Source of the DNA: a virus
Strand: one strand, 5' to 3'
Length of the DNA stretch: 63,975 nucleotides
IMG/VR virus record: IMGVR_UViG_3300043411_000844
Span: 1 to 63,975 of that record
This document shows, one piece after another, positions 42,201 through 49,060 of the stretch (position 1 is its first letter; every line of letters begins with the position of its first letter). The notes beneath the pieces are model-generated. The model ran no database searches, was not told the origin of the DNA, and saw nothing but the letters and a program-made list of their open reading frames with translations. The position numbers were made by a program, and so were the translations under genes.

Positions 42201-42414
42201 TAACCTCATCCACGGAGCCCTGACGCTCTATTGCGTGGACCCGTCAACATTCACATGGGTGATCTCTGGCGTGATTGCCCCGTCGAACACGGCGAGCGTC
42301 GGCATGATCGCGGGCTCCAAGAGCTTGTCCGCTGCTCTCGATCGTATTCGCATCACGTCGGTCGGCGGGACCGACACGTTCGACGCCGGCACCATCAACA
42401 TCATGTACGAATGA
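39235..42414 (+). CDS. Long tail fibre or spike with repeated modules
   Basis: A 1059-residue protein. The first ~48 residues are the shared attachment domain. The module GDFGSGGxxGLVPAP-x-AGD-xx-KFLRGDGTW occurs five times, and T-S-V/I-ATGSGLTGG-x-I-T-x-SGTISLA at least twice. These are typical shaft repeats of trimeric fibres. The C-terminal ~170 residues (after TSGTTVDFTNIPSWARRIT) form a distinct beta domain that likely contacts the host surface. The module copies also make this a recombination-prone gene. Confidence 0.8.
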   Translation: MASNPYVNVSISGYNSDAPTDDGAQTSNNRITWAKQKTKLADPLKVAIEAMDAANDDAFNTIANILVDFTGDFGSGGITGLVPAPGAGDAANNRFLRADGTWTTPAGAGSVTSVATGSGLTGGPITGSGTISLASIANNTVLGNLSGVTAAPGAVLLPALLNALDVFQGDLGSGGVKGLVPAPAADDYAKFLRGDGTWAATVDNYSGTVTSIATGSGLTGGTITSSGTISLAAISDQTLLVNLSGGSAAPTEHNISELTPYLNAFGGDFGSGGSRGLVPAPLAGDSGKYLRGDGTWVTVSGTGTVTSVNITAPAAGITASGGPVTTSGSITLALADDLAALEGLGSTGLAARTASNTWAQRTITGTSGQITVSNGDGVSGNPTLSLPADVIIPTIITAPNSGLHILDTDASHDLIITPGSNLTADRVLTITTGDAPRTLTVTADATITQDYSTSGSPQFAAINLNHATANTLTASGGHMTIEGATVWDSGNDGAASGLDADLLDGKNTGTSGNAVPLLDGTNTWSGQQTISVGSAATTEPLRLVNTTDNASVQVFQFEGDRATMAANDELYGSWLLSDSAGTQTEFARITVKATTVTDASETGRLQFGVMTSGSLADKLYLTDTALTPAANDGTALGTTSLGFSDLHLASGGVINWVNGEITLTETDANTLTLAGATLVLPASSGLTIGASNPFSDSAGTLTLQNVDAIDSFTESTIEAAIDTLPNLTSIQGRTVTLADAGADRIFGWDDSADAYVNLSVADATAVLNEYVGASAGTPGTKGLVNAAAAGDHGKFFRGDGTWQTIGGGGDMLAANNLSDLTDVPTARSNLGLGSILDTFIGDAGSGGGKGLVPAPAAGDDGKFLKGDGTWSNLAPTLDIGSTDTTLSRASAGRLAVEGATLGPTLGTPVTTTSGTTVDFTNIPSWARRITIMFVGVSTSGTSNPLIQIGDSGGIEATGYLGGGGFNQPANVCSAALFTTGWGIGYGIAANLIHGALTLYCVDPSTFTWVISGVIAPSNTASVGMIAGSKSLSAALDRIRITSVGGTDTFDAGTINIMYE

Positions 42415-42422
42415 GGCGCACT

Positions 42423-43217
42423 ATGAAATTCTTCTATGACATCTGGTCCTGGCTCTGCTCTCTGATCCTCATCCGCGAGGAGCCTGAGACGAAGCCAGTC
42501 GAGAAGCCCAAGGCCGAGCCCAAGGTCTCGGTCCCGAGCGTGCCGAAAGAGCCGAAGTGGCTGGCGCTTGCCCGTGCCGAGCTCGGCGTCAAGGAAGGCG
42601 CCGGCACGAAGAACAACCCGCGCGTGCTGAAGTATTACGCTGACGCTGGGCATCCTGAGATCGCCCATGACGACATCGCCTGGTGCGCGGCCTTCGTCGG
42701 GGCGATGCTCGAGCGCTCGGGCGTGCCTTCCAGCAAGGGCCTCGCTGCCCGCGGCTATCTCACCTGGGGCAAGGAGGTAACGAAGCCCTATCCCGGCTGT
42801 GTCGCCGTGTTCAAGCGCGGCACCGGCTGGCAGGGGCATGTCGGCTTCTACGTCGGGGAAGGCGAGAAGGGCATCAAGCTCCTCGGCGGCAATCAGGGCG
42901 ATGCGGTCTCCGTCATCACCATGAAGAAGACGGATCTGCTCGGCTATTGCGAGCCGGTGACGATCGCGAACAGTCGCACCATGCGCGCCGGCGGGGCCGC
43001 CATCGGCCTCACCGGAGCCGTGGCGCTGGCCGAGCCCGTCTCCAAGGGCGTCGAGTGGCTAGGTGGCGTGCCGATCGCGCTTGAGTGGCTTGGCAAGGTG
43101 CCGTGGTTGTTGGACGCCGCACCCTATCTCAAGTCGGTCGCGGGAATCCTCGGGCTTTTCATGATCGGCTCGATCCTGATCTGGCGCACGCAGGACTGGA
43201 AGGAGAAGGGGAAATGA
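42423..43217 (+). CDS. Endolysin: NlpC/CHAP-type peptidase (TIGR02594-like) with C-terminal membrane segments
   Basis: A 264-residue protein that should cut host peptidoglycan. Residues ~44-175 form the enzyme: WLALARAELGVKEGAG, DDIAWCAAFVGAMLERSG with the catalytic Cys, GWQGHVGFYVGEGEKG with the catalytic His, and LLGGNQGDAVSV. The first ~20 residues (FFYDIWSWLCSLILI) and the last ~80 residues (AAIGLTGAVALAEP, GILGLFMIGSILIW) are hydrophobic, so it may be membrane-anchored or pass the membrane without a holin. It starts the lysis cassette. Confidence 0.8.
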   Translation: MKFFYDIWSWLCSLILIREEPETKPVEKPKAEPKVSVPSVPKEPKWLALARAELGVKEGAGTKNNPRVLKYYADAGHPEIAHDDIAWCAAFVGAMLERSGVPSSKGLAARGYLTWGKEVTKPYPGCVAVFKRGTGWQGHVGFYVGEGEKGIKLLGGNQGDAVSVITMKKTDLLGYCEPVTIANSRTMRAGGAAIGLTGAVALAEPVSKGVEWLGGVPIALEWLGKVPWLLDAAPYLKSVAGILGLFMIGSILIWRTQDWKEKGK

Positions 43218-43702
43218 TGAAGCTCCTCCTCCTCATCGCGAGTGCCGTCGGCATGATCTCCCGATTCCTGCCAGGCGGCCTGATCGCACGGCTGGCACTC
43301 GGGCTCGTAAACCATTGGCGAGTTGCTCTGCTCGTCGTCGCCGTTATTGGCATCTTCGGGCTTGGCGCTCGCGCCGGCTACCTCGGCGGCTACACGCGCG
43401 GGGTCAACGCGGGGTTTGAACAGGGAGTCGCACATCATGAAAGACTCGTTGCAGAGGAGAACGCCAAGCGAGCGGCGCTCGCTGTGGAAGCCGAGAAAGT
43501 CGTCGAGGCTGAGACTAATGCAGCTCGCAAGGCTGAGCCCACTGTTCGCGCTGCTAAGCTACGGCTGTGTCGGGTCGATGCCAATTGCCGGGACCGCTTG
43601 CGGAAGCCTCGGAAAGCAAGAAAGCTGGTCCCCAAACGACAGTTGGCAGACGATCAAGGAAGTGAGAGCGGGGAACGCGCGCCGGTCGGGCTACTGCGGT
43701 AA
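43214..43702 (+). CDS. Inner-membrane spanin (Rz-like)
   Basis: A 162-residue protein. A N-terminal membrane region (VALLVVAVIGIFGLGARAGYLGG) is followed by a long helix (EENAKRAALAVEAEKVVEAETNAARK) and a basic tail. It overlaps the endolysin as ATGA. A second, shorter gene in another frame (43518-43709) codes a lipoprotein. This nested pair is the classical Rz/Rz1 layout that fuses inner and outer membranes at lysis. Confidence 0.75.
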   Translation: MMKLLLLIASAVGMISRFLPGGLIARLALGLVNHWRVALLVVAVIGIFGLGARAGYLGGYTRGVNAGFEQGVAHHERLVAEENAKRAALAVEAEKVVEAETNAARKAEPTVRAAKLRLCRVDANCRDRLRKPRKARKLVPKRQLADDQGSESGERAPVGLLR

Positions 43703-43709
43703 GGGATGA
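43518..43709 (+). CDS. Outer-membrane spanin lipoprotein (Rz1-like), nested in Rz
   Basis: A 63-residue protein in a shifted frame inside the Rz-like gene. MQLARLSPLFALLSYGC has a short signal and lipobox, with Cys17 as lipid site. The tail SWSPNDSWQTIKEVRAGNAR, ending in Cys, resembles o-spanins of alphaproteobacterial phages. It would sit in the outer membrane and bind the Rz-like partner. The start codon at 43518 is inferred from the signal peptide. Confidence 0.75.
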   Translation: MQLARLSPLFALLSYGCVGSMPIAGTACGSLGKQESWSPNDSWQTIKEVRAGNARRSGYCGKG

Positions 43710-43746
43710 ACGGCAATGATCGACGACGATATTCTGGAGCCAGACT

Positions 43747-44091
43747 ATGGACCGACTTGGCGAGCGGGTCGCCGCGATAGAGCAGGAACTGCGCATGCGT
43801 GGCCCGAAGCACGAGGAGATCGAGCGGACGATGCACAGTCTCACTCGGCAAATGGATCGAGTGCTGCTGTTGGGTACGCAAGCCTTGCAAGAGATCGGCA
43901 CGCTTTCGGAGGGCCTCGAGACGTTGCGATTGGATTTCACGAAACACGCCGGCCGGTCGATCATCCAGATCGTGCGCGAGCGGTGGCTCGAACTGCTTCC
44001 CTGGATCGGATCGGCCGGGATCGTGCTCGTGCTCTACCCGGATCTGGCCTTCAACATCGGCGTGAAGCTCATCGGGGGCCTGGCCGACTAG
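43747..44091 (+). CDS. Small coiled-coil membrane protein, lysis cassette (holin candidate)
   Basis: A 114-residue protein with a helical N-terminal part (RVAAIEQELRMRGPKHEEIER, MHSLTRQMDRVLLL) and one C-terminal membrane segment (LLPWIGSAGIVLVLYPDLAFNIG). Directly after its stop, in the -1 frame, lies a second hydrophobic stretch (LIGASWGLFTALLLFALID) that ends at 44162 overlapping the next start. A frameshift would give a two-pass protein. Position in the lysis cassette fits a holin. Confidence 0.5.
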   Translation: MDRLGERVAAIEQELRMRGPKHEEIERTMHSLTRQMDRVLLLGTQALQEIGTLSEGLETLRLDFTKHAGRSIIQIVRERWLELLPWIGSAGIVLVLYPDLAFNIGVKLIGGLAD

Positions 44092-44161
44092 CCCTGATCG
44101 GGGCGTCCTGGGGCCTGTTCACGGCGCTATTGCTGTTCGCCCTGATCGACAAGTTCACCTG

Positions 44162-45070
44162 ATGCCGAAGCTCTGGCAACAAGCTCCTATGCCAGTGTCA
44201 GGCATGAAGGCGGATGCCGTCTCTCCCTATCGCGGCTCGGACTTTGTGACCTTCAATGAGGAGGCGATTTGGCCAGTCGCCTCGCGCGAGCTTGGGCAGT
44301 GGCATTTCCTGTGGGCAAACCGGGCGATGGGTGGCTGGAATGACAAGCCCAACAGTCCCTACGTGACGGTCAATGGCCGGCGCTATGGATGGTCCTACAC
44401 GACGGTCACGCTTGCAAACATCGCAACGCTCGTCCAGGCTCGAGCAGCCTATGTGAGCATGATTGCAGCGCGAGACCTAGCCGCCCGGTACGGGCTTCGC
44501 GTGGTGGCGCACGGCGACACGGCGGAACTCTCTCGGCTCGCCTCTGCGGCAATCGTCGTCGACGGCATGCTCTCCTATCGCAACGTCGTCTACTGTCCTC
44601 CGTATATCGGTTATCATATCGACGGCGTTATCGTCGACTACGAATGCCAGGATGGCCGGACGACAGCGGCGACGAGAAACTTTCTCGCGCGGCTTTGCAA
44701 TGACGTTCCTACTTCTCAGGTCTATCTCTACACCAATCCGATCGACTCACGTGGTTACAAAGAGTCCGGCCTCTCCGGCAACGAGCGCTATCACTACGAT
44801 CTGTTTGCCGGGGTGCCGATCCATGCCTTTGCTGCAGACCGGCCGAAGGTCGCAGCATCACTGCTTGACTCTGTTCGGGCCTGGGGTGGAAACCGCAAGT
44901 GCTACGTGATCTACGAGCTTGGTGTGAATCGGCCTGCCGATGCGGGAGCGGTTCGGAAGTTCGTAGGTGACAGGGGATTGCTCGGAGTTCACATCTGGCG
45001 GAACGGCGCGGATGTGGACACGGTTGAGAACTTGAGAGAGGTCGGGATCTTCGCGAACGCCTGGCTTTGA
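44162..45070 (+). CDS. Putative glycoside-hydrolase-like (TIM-barrel) protein
   Basis: A 302-residue protein. It starts with a strand pair (RGSDFVTFNEEAIWPVASREL) and has IDGVIVDYECQDGRTTAATRN and VYLYTNPIDSRGY, an order like TIM-barrel hydrolases with acids on strand ends (DYE, D). It could be a second cell-wall or capsule hydrolase. No known family was matched. It is the last gene before the promoter at 45127. Confidence 0.45.
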   Translation: MPKLWQQAPMPVSGMKADAVSPYRGSDFVTFNEEAIWPVASRELGQWHFLWANRAMGGWNDKPNSPYVTVNGRRYGWSYTTVTLANIATLVQARAAYVSMIAARDLAARYGLRVVAHGDTAELSRLASAAIVVDGMLSYRNVVYCPPYIGYHIDGVIVDYECQDGRTTAATRNFLARLCNDVPTSQVYLYTNPIDSRGYKESGLSGNERYHYDLFAGVPIHAFAADRPKVAASLLDSVRAWGGNRKCYVIYELGVNRPADAGAVRKFVGDRGLLGVHIWRNGADVDTVENLREVGIFANAWL

Positions 45071-45126
45071 CCGGTCTTTCCCTGAGAAAATTCTGCGTCG
45101 TTGTCACCATATCTAAACCTTTGCGC

Positions 45127-45155
45127 TTGCGCTGTCAAGAAACCCATGCTAGATT
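45127..45155 (+). promoter_or_regulatory. Promoter for the small-gene block
   Basis: TTGCGC (45127-45132) and TAGATT (45150-45155) are 17 bases apart, with TGC just before the -10. The predicted start is near 45162, after the ATG at 45146 and before the ATGs at 45173 and 45188, so it helps choose the start of the next gene. The 30-base region is more A/T-rich than its surroundings. Confidence 0.55.
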
Positions 45156-45187
45156 TCCGGAAATTTTTGCAGATGGGTTTATTGGAA

Positions 45188-45694
45188 ATGCGCCGCCGGG
45201 CGTTCGCCAGAACAGCAAGCCAAGCTGACGAGCTAAGGCAACGAGGCTACGACGTGATCTATGAGGCGACAGAGCTTCGCGACTTCCTCAAGGCCATGCG
45301 GCCGGGCGAAGTCTACGGCGTGGACACGCTCGCGGCCTTCGCCGACGCCAAGATCAAATCGACGCCCAAACGGCGGCGATCCCTTTGGGAAGCTCTCAAC
45401 GCCGTTCCGGCCGGTGCCGTGATTGAGGACGGCAAGGGCCGCCGCTCTGATAGAGACTGCGTGGCGATGATCTCCGAAGCGGTCGAGGATGTCACTCAGT
45501 CGCGCAAGGCCGACGCTGCTCGCCGCAATGGCGAAAAGAGCAAGGGCCGTCCCAAGTCGAAGTTGCGCAAGCAGATCGAGGCGGTGCGGCCGATATGGGA
45601 GTCGCGCAAGTACACGCCAGAGGAAGCAGTCAAGCGAATGCCCGAGGGCTGGACGGTGCGCAAGGCGTACTGGCTGCTCGGGCCTAGAGGATGA
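45188..45694 (+). CDS. Serine-recombinase-like protein lacking the catalytic N-terminus
   Basis: A 168-residue protein from ATG 45188 (45173 and TTG 45101 are alternatives). The part TELRDFLKAMRPGEVYGVDTLAAFAD, then SLWEALNAVPAGAVIEDG, follows the strand-helix order of the serine-resolvase catalytic domain after the active Ser, but the Y-x-R-x-S motif itself is absent. The C-terminus is basic and ends in an HTH-like part (YTPEEAVKRMPEGWTVRKAYWLL). I infer a recombinase-derived DNA-binding protein, not an active recombinase. Confidence 0.45.
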   Translation: MRRRAFARTASQADELRQRGYDVIYEATELRDFLKAMRPGEVYGVDTLAAFADAKIKSTPKRRRSLWEALNAVPAGAVIEDGKGRRSDRDCVAMISEAVEDVTQSRKADAARRNGEKSKGRPKSKLRKQIEAVRPIWESRKYTPEEAVKRMPEGWTVRKAYWLLGPRG

Positions 45695-45705
45695 GGAGAC
45701 GTTAG

Positions 45706-45924
45706 ATGTGTGGGCCTGTCGGCTACGTCGTGAATTTTCCCCCGCGCCAAGCTCTGCCGGACGGCTACGAGGTTTGGGGCGAGTGGGGCGAGATCAGGAA
45801 TGGTGAGACCGGCATCGGCGCTTATTGTTGGGTGCGCGGTAACTACGAGGTCATCAGCGATCCGTTCGCTACTCGATGGGAAGCGCGACGCGATGCCATC
45901 CGGCACGCTGCGGCTCAAAACTGA
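45706..45924 (+). CDS. Hypothetical 72-residue protein
   Basis: AGGAGACG lies before the ATG. The product is mixed alpha/beta (YEVWGEWGEIRNGETGIGAY, then helical RWEARRDAIRHAAA). A short helical end of this type is common in small phage proteins. Starts the run of small tightly packed genes. Confidence 0.6.
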   Translation: MCGPVGYVVNFPPRQALPDGYEVWGEWGEIRNGETGIGAYCWVRGNYEVISDPFATRWEARRDAIRHAAAQN

Positions 45925-45935
45925 GGAGACGGATA

Positions 45936-46358
45936 TTGGCCATCGAGACCTACGCCAAAGGCACAAAGGTTCCGGTCCAGAAGACCCGGATGGAAATCGA
46001 GCAAACCCTGATTCGCTACAAGGCGAAGGCCACCGCATTCTTCAACAAGGAGACGGAGGCCGCTGTCGCTTTCGAGATGGCTGAGAGGCGCATCATGTTT
46101 CGCATCATCTTGCCCGGAGGCGACAGCGCGAAGGCCGAGCGTGGGCGTCGTGAGAGGTGGCGCGCGCTGCTACTGTCGATCAAGGCGAAGCTGGTTAGTG
46201 TAGAGAGCGGCATTGAGACTTTCGAGGATGCGTTCATGGCACACGTTGTTATGCCAGACGGTTCGACAGTGGCAGATCACGTTCGGCCCAGGATCGCATC
46301 GGCGTACAAAGAGGGCAAAATGCTTCCACTTCTGCCGGGACCGGCGACTAAGCAATAA
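45936..46358 (+). CDS. Conserved phage hypothetical protein (140 residues)
   Basis: Start TTG 45936 has GAGGAGACG upstream. AIETYAKGTKVPVQKTRMEIEQTLIRYKA, then FEMAERRIMFRIILP, is a pattern I have seen in many small phage proteins of unknown function. It has a helix in the middle (RERWRALLLSIKAKLVSVESG) and acidic and basic patches. No enzymatic motif. Confidence 0.65.
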   Translation: MAIETYAKGTKVPVQKTRMEIEQTLIRYKAKATAFFNKETEAAVAFEMAERRIMFRIILPGGDSAKAERGRRERWRALLLSIKAKLVSVESGIETFEDAFMAHVVMPDGSTVADHVRPRIASAYKEGKMLPLLPGPATKQ

Positions 46359-46372
46359 AAGGATTGTCGACG

Positions 46373-46630
46373 ATGCGGATCGCAATCAAATTCGATGAGG
46401 ACGGCACATTCGAGGTTGCGACCGATGAGCCGTGCGAGGTCTACACGATCAGCGACCACACTCCCGGAGATCGGGTCTATCAGCTCGGGCCCGCGCATCA
46501 GGTTGGCTCGCATGTTGTCGACGAGTGGCTTGGTGATGATGCGATCGGTCACGCAGGCGATGACAAACATGCATCCGCGATCGAGGCGATAGACATCGAC
46601 GAACCGACTGCGCGGCAGACGAAGCACTAG
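46373..46630 (+). CDS. Hypothetical 85-residue acidic protein
   Basis: AAAGGA lies nine bases before the ATG. The product is acidic (FDEDGTFEVATDEPCEVYTI), with His and Asp near the end. Small acidic proteins can mimic DNA, but charge here is only moderate. Function unknown. Confidence 0.55.
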   Translation: MRIAIKFDEDGTFEVATDEPCEVYTISDHTPGDRVYQLGPAHQVGSHVVDEWLGDDAIGHAGDDKHASAIEAIDIDEPTARQTKH

Positions 46631-46640
46631 GAGCCCCACG

Positions 46641-46871
46641 ATGCGGATGAATATGCTCTACCGTCAGTTGCGCAAACAGCATAGAGATCAAGGTATCACT
46701 CCGGCGTTGCTGGCGGCGTATCGCTCCTACATTGAGATAATGCAGGAAGCTGAGCAATGGCATGAGACGTTCGACGGTGAGTGGTATCTGAACGGGCTAC
46801 GTCACCCGCCCGGCGAATACGTCATAACGAGAGTTGGTCCGGCGGTCGAAAAATCCGACCCGCAATTCTAG
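46641..46871 (+). CDS. Hypothetical 76-residue protein
   Basis: AGGAGCC precedes the ATG. Helical N-terminus (MRMNMLYRQLRKQHRDQG, ALLAAYRSYIEIMQEAEQW) then a strand part (EWYLNGLRHPPGEYVITRV). No family recognised. Confidence 0.55.
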   Translation: MRMNMLYRQLRKQHRDQGITPALLAAYRSYIEIMQEAEQWHETFDGEWYLNGLRHPPGEYVITRVGPAVEKSDPQF

Positions 46872-46889
46872 AAGGAAGGGAGAACAACG

Positions 46890-47342
46890 TTGATCTTGAG
46901 CGGACAGTCCATTCGGAAGCGTTGCATCATCACGCCATTCCACGAACGCACGCGCCAGCTAGGCATGACGTATGGTCTTGGCCCGGCAGGCTATGACGTG
47001 AGGATCGCCGAGGAGATCGTGATCCCGCGCGGTGGAGCCCGGCTAGCCTCGACGCTTGAACATTTTGACATGCCCAACGATCTGCTGGCGCGCGTTGCTG
47101 ACAAGAGCACATGGGCGCGCAGGTTTGTCGCCGTGCAGAACACAATCATCGAGCCGGGCTGGCGGGGCTATCTCACGCTCGAAATCTCCAACCACAGCGA
47201 CAGCCACGTCCGCATTGTGGAGGGGTCTCCGATCGCTCAGATCATCTTCGATCTTTTGGACGAGCCCGCCGAGCGGCCCTACGACGGAAAGTATCAGGAT
47301 CAGCCGCGCGGGGCTGTGGCCGCGATCCACGAAGAAGCATAG
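46890..47342 (+). CDS. dCTP deaminase / dUTPase-fold enzyme
   Basis: A 150-residue protein from TTG 46890 with GAAGGAAGGG upstream. YGLGPAGYDVRIAEEI, LLARVADKSTWARRF and IEPGWRGYLTLEISNHS are the signature blocks of the dCTP deaminase family (the last holds the catalytic Glu). It would convert dCTP to dUTP, or bind/hydrolyse dUTP, adjusting nucleotide pools for phage replication. At 150 residues it is shorter than the ~190 of bacterial Dcd but normal for phage versions. Confidence 0.8.
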   Translation: MILSGQSIRKRCIITPFHERTRQLGMTYGLGPAGYDVRIAEEIVIPRGGARLASTLEHFDMPNDLLARVADKSTWARRFVAVQNTIIEPGWRGYLTLEISNHSDSHVRIVEGSPIAQIIFDLLDEPAERPYDGKYQDQPRGAVAAIHEEA

Positions 47343-47353
47343 GGAGGCGCATC

Positions 47354-47707
47354 GTGAAGGAGCCATGGGAGCCCGCCGAAGTGTTCTGCCTCGCCGAACA
47401 CCTCTACGAGGAGATGCAGTCGCGCGGGTGGACGACTGAGGATGTCGCGGTGCGGATGCAGACTCCGAACGGTGCGGCGATGGACCTGTTCTGCCTTGAT
47501 CTGCTGATGGCAGTGCAGGACGACGGGTTGATTGTCGACAACGAAATGTTCGATGGGCTCAGCCGTGCTTTCGGCGCAAGCCCGCAGATGTTCCGCAACA
47601 TTCACGAGGGTTGGGTAAAGCGTCCTGAGCGCCGCTCGCCGTTCGAGTGTCCTGATGATGCGTTCGGGCCAACGAGCAGGCGCGGCATGATTCGTGTCGT
47701 TAAATAG
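47354..47707 (+). CDS. HigA-like small HTH protein
   Basis: A 117-residue protein from GTG 47354 (AGGGAGG upstream). Residues ~10-85 (LAEHLYEEMQSRGWTTEDVAVRM, then FGASPQMFRNIHEGWVK) resemble the antitoxin-type XRE helix-turn-helix of phages. No toxin lies next to it. A role in gene control is plausible. Confidence 0.55.
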   Translation: MKEPWEPAEVFCLAEHLYEEMQSRGWTTEDVAVRMQTPNGAAMDLFCLDLLMAVQDDGLIVDNEMFDGLSRAFGASPQMFRNIHEGWVKRPERRSPFECPDDAFGPTSRRGMIRVVK

Positions 47708-47719
47708 GGGAGCAGTCAG

Positions 47720-47974
47720 ATGAAAATGACGCATGACGAAATGTTGCGAGTGCTCGACGACTACATCGCTCCGCGCCTCGATCAGATTGGCGCAGTGTTC
47801 CTCGACCCGGAAGCGAAGGTGACGCTGATCGTCCGAACGCCATCAGCGCCTAACGGCGAGCTGATGGTGACGAGCGATGAGATCTCGGAGATCCGCAACG
47901 TGCTCGACCGGCGCGAAGCCGCTGGTGAAACGCGCAAGCGGGGCGACGCGATCGACATTCGGCATGTGATCTGA
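47720..47974 (+). CDS. Hypothetical 84-residue protein
   Basis: A small acid/base mixed protein. MTHDEMLRVLDDYIAPRLDQ is a helix; VFLDPEAKVTLIVRTPS gives two strands; the end is helical (ISEIRNVLDRREAAGE). Compact single-domain look, no motif recognised. Confidence 0.55.
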   Translation: MKMTHDEMLRVLDDYIAPRLDQIGAVFLDPEAKVTLIVRTPSAPNGELMVTSDEISEIRNVLDRREAAGETRKRGDAIDIRHVI

Positions 47975-47991
47975 AGGAACGGAGGCCGACG

Positions 47992-48141
47992 TTGAAGAAG
48001 TCGGAGCGATCACAGAAGGAAGCTGCGGCCCGCGCGATCGATCCTGCGGCGTGGTGTCCGCCTGATACGTCGGAGAAGCAGGCGCGGAGACTGGCTGCCC
48101 GAGACGAAGCCGTGAAGCGGCGCTCAGTCAAATCGAAATAG
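47992..48141 (+). CDS. Tiny basic protein (49 residues)
   Basis: TTG 47992 lies seven bases after GGAGG. The product is charged and basic (MKKSERSQKEAAARAI, WCPPDTSEKQARRLAARD, RRSVKSK), with one Cys. Too short for the usual ORF finders but well placed between neighbours. Confidence 0.5.
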   Translation: MKKSERSQKEAAARAIDPAAWCPPDTSEKQARRLAARDEAVKRRSVKSK

Positions 48142-48153
48142 AGGAGGCGCATC

Positions 48154-48417
48154 ATGAAGCTGTTCAAGTTCGCGTCTAGCGAAAGCGACTGGATCGCGGC
48201 AGACACGCAAGAGCATGCAGTCGAGATCTATATGCGCGACTACGGACTAGCCGCGAGTGACATGCAGGACGTCGAAGTCTCTGAGGTGGACCCGAACGAA
48301 GTCGAGGTCTTCCCCGATGGATGGGACTACGAGGACGACGAAGCCGAGCCACCGTCTGCCGCTGAGATCATGGAGACGATGAAGTGCCCCGGTCTCGTCT
48401 GCTCGACTAACAACTGA
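48154..48417 (+). CDS. Hypothetical 87-residue acidic protein
   Basis: GAGGAGG lies nine bases before the ATG. The product is strongly acidic (VSEVDPNEVEVFPDGWDYEDDE) after a strand-helix start (KLFKFASSESDWIAADTQEH). Proteins with this start are common in phages and of unknown function. Acidic charge would allow DNA mimicry, but this is only a suggestion. Confidence 0.6.
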   Translation: MKLFKFASSESDWIAADTQEHAVEIYMRDYGLAASDMQDVEVSEVDPNEVEVFPDGWDYEDDEAEPPSAAEIMETMKCPGLVCSTNN

Positions 48418-48432
48418 AGGAGGCATTTGTGA

Positions 48433-48672
48433 ATGGGGCAGGGCTGGCGGATTGGAGCCATTGAGCGGTTCGAGCTTCGGGAGCAAGTGCTGCTCCGAGA
48501 CGGCCCGTGGTGCCATTGGTGCGGCAGGATCACATCGGAGGCTAGAGTGAGGGGAAACGAAGATCCGAACTCGATGACGCTGGATCACTTGCTACGCCGT
48601 CGCGACGGCGGGTCTGACGACATATGCAATTTGGTGATCAGTTGTTGGGGCTGCAATCACGGAAGAAACTAA
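48433..48672 (+). CDS. Small HNH endonuclease
   Basis: A 79-residue protein. Two Cys pairs (CHWCGR and CWGCNH) frame a HNH motif: SMTLDHLLRRRDGGSDDICNLVIS holds DH and the Asn, ending in CNHGRN. GAAGGAGG is upstream. It would cut DNA; in a phage this size it may be free-standing and used in packaging or in DNA competition. Confidence 0.8.
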   Translation: MGQGWRIGAIERFELREQVLLRDGPWCHWCGRITSEARVRGNEDPNSMTLDHLLRRRDGGSDDICNLVISCWGCNHGRN

Positions 48673-48684
48673 AGGAGTGCAAAG

Positions 48685-48858
48685 ATGAAAGAGATCAGCA
48701 TCCGCGAGCGTCTGGTCTATGAATTGGTCGCGTTCGAGCAACTTGAAAGCAGCGACGGTCAAGTCTCAGCGTCGATGAGCACAGTCGGTCAATACGACAC
48801 GCTCGACAAGGCGCGGCAGGTCAAGGCGGCTTTGGAGAAATCCGATGACAAGCTTTGA
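48685..48858 (+). CDS. Hypothetical 57-residue protein
   Basis: AAAGGAG is seven bases upstream of the ATG. The product is helical and charged (IRERLVYELVAFEQLESS, TLDKARQVKAALEKSDD). It overlaps the next gene by 14 bases. No family. Confidence 0.5.
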   Translation: MKEISIRERLVYELVAFEQLESSDGQVSASMSTVGQYDTLDKARQVKAALEKSDDKL

Positions 48859-49048
48859 CGACATCGACCCTGCCAAGGTCGCGGCCTACATCGAAGGCAT
48901 GCAGAGAGACCTGGCCGAGGGCCGTTGCATATGTCCCGGCTGTGGCGATGCTGTTCCGTTGTCGATCCATGGCAAGGAATGGACGGCCGAGTGCAAATGC
49001 GGGTGGTCGGCGTGCGGGACCGGATATGTCCCGCCACGGTTCAATTGA
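48845..49048 (+). CDS. Zinc-ribbon protein (67 residues)
   Basis: CICPGCG and CKCGWSACG provide two Cys pairs typical of a short zinc ribbon. The first part is helical (DIDPAKVAAYIEGMQRDLAEG). It may bind DNA or protein. Small phage proteins with such ribbons are common. Confidence 0.6.
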   Translation: MTSFDDIDPAKVAAYIEGMQRDLAEGRCICPGCGDAVPLSIHGKEWTAECKCGWSACGTGYVPPRFN

Positions 49049-49060
49049 GGAAGTGCAATC

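Noticed and set aside
38140-42414. Diversity-generating retroelement as in BPP-1-like phages
   Set aside because: No reverse transcriptase gene and no template/variable repeat pair near the fibre genes were seen.
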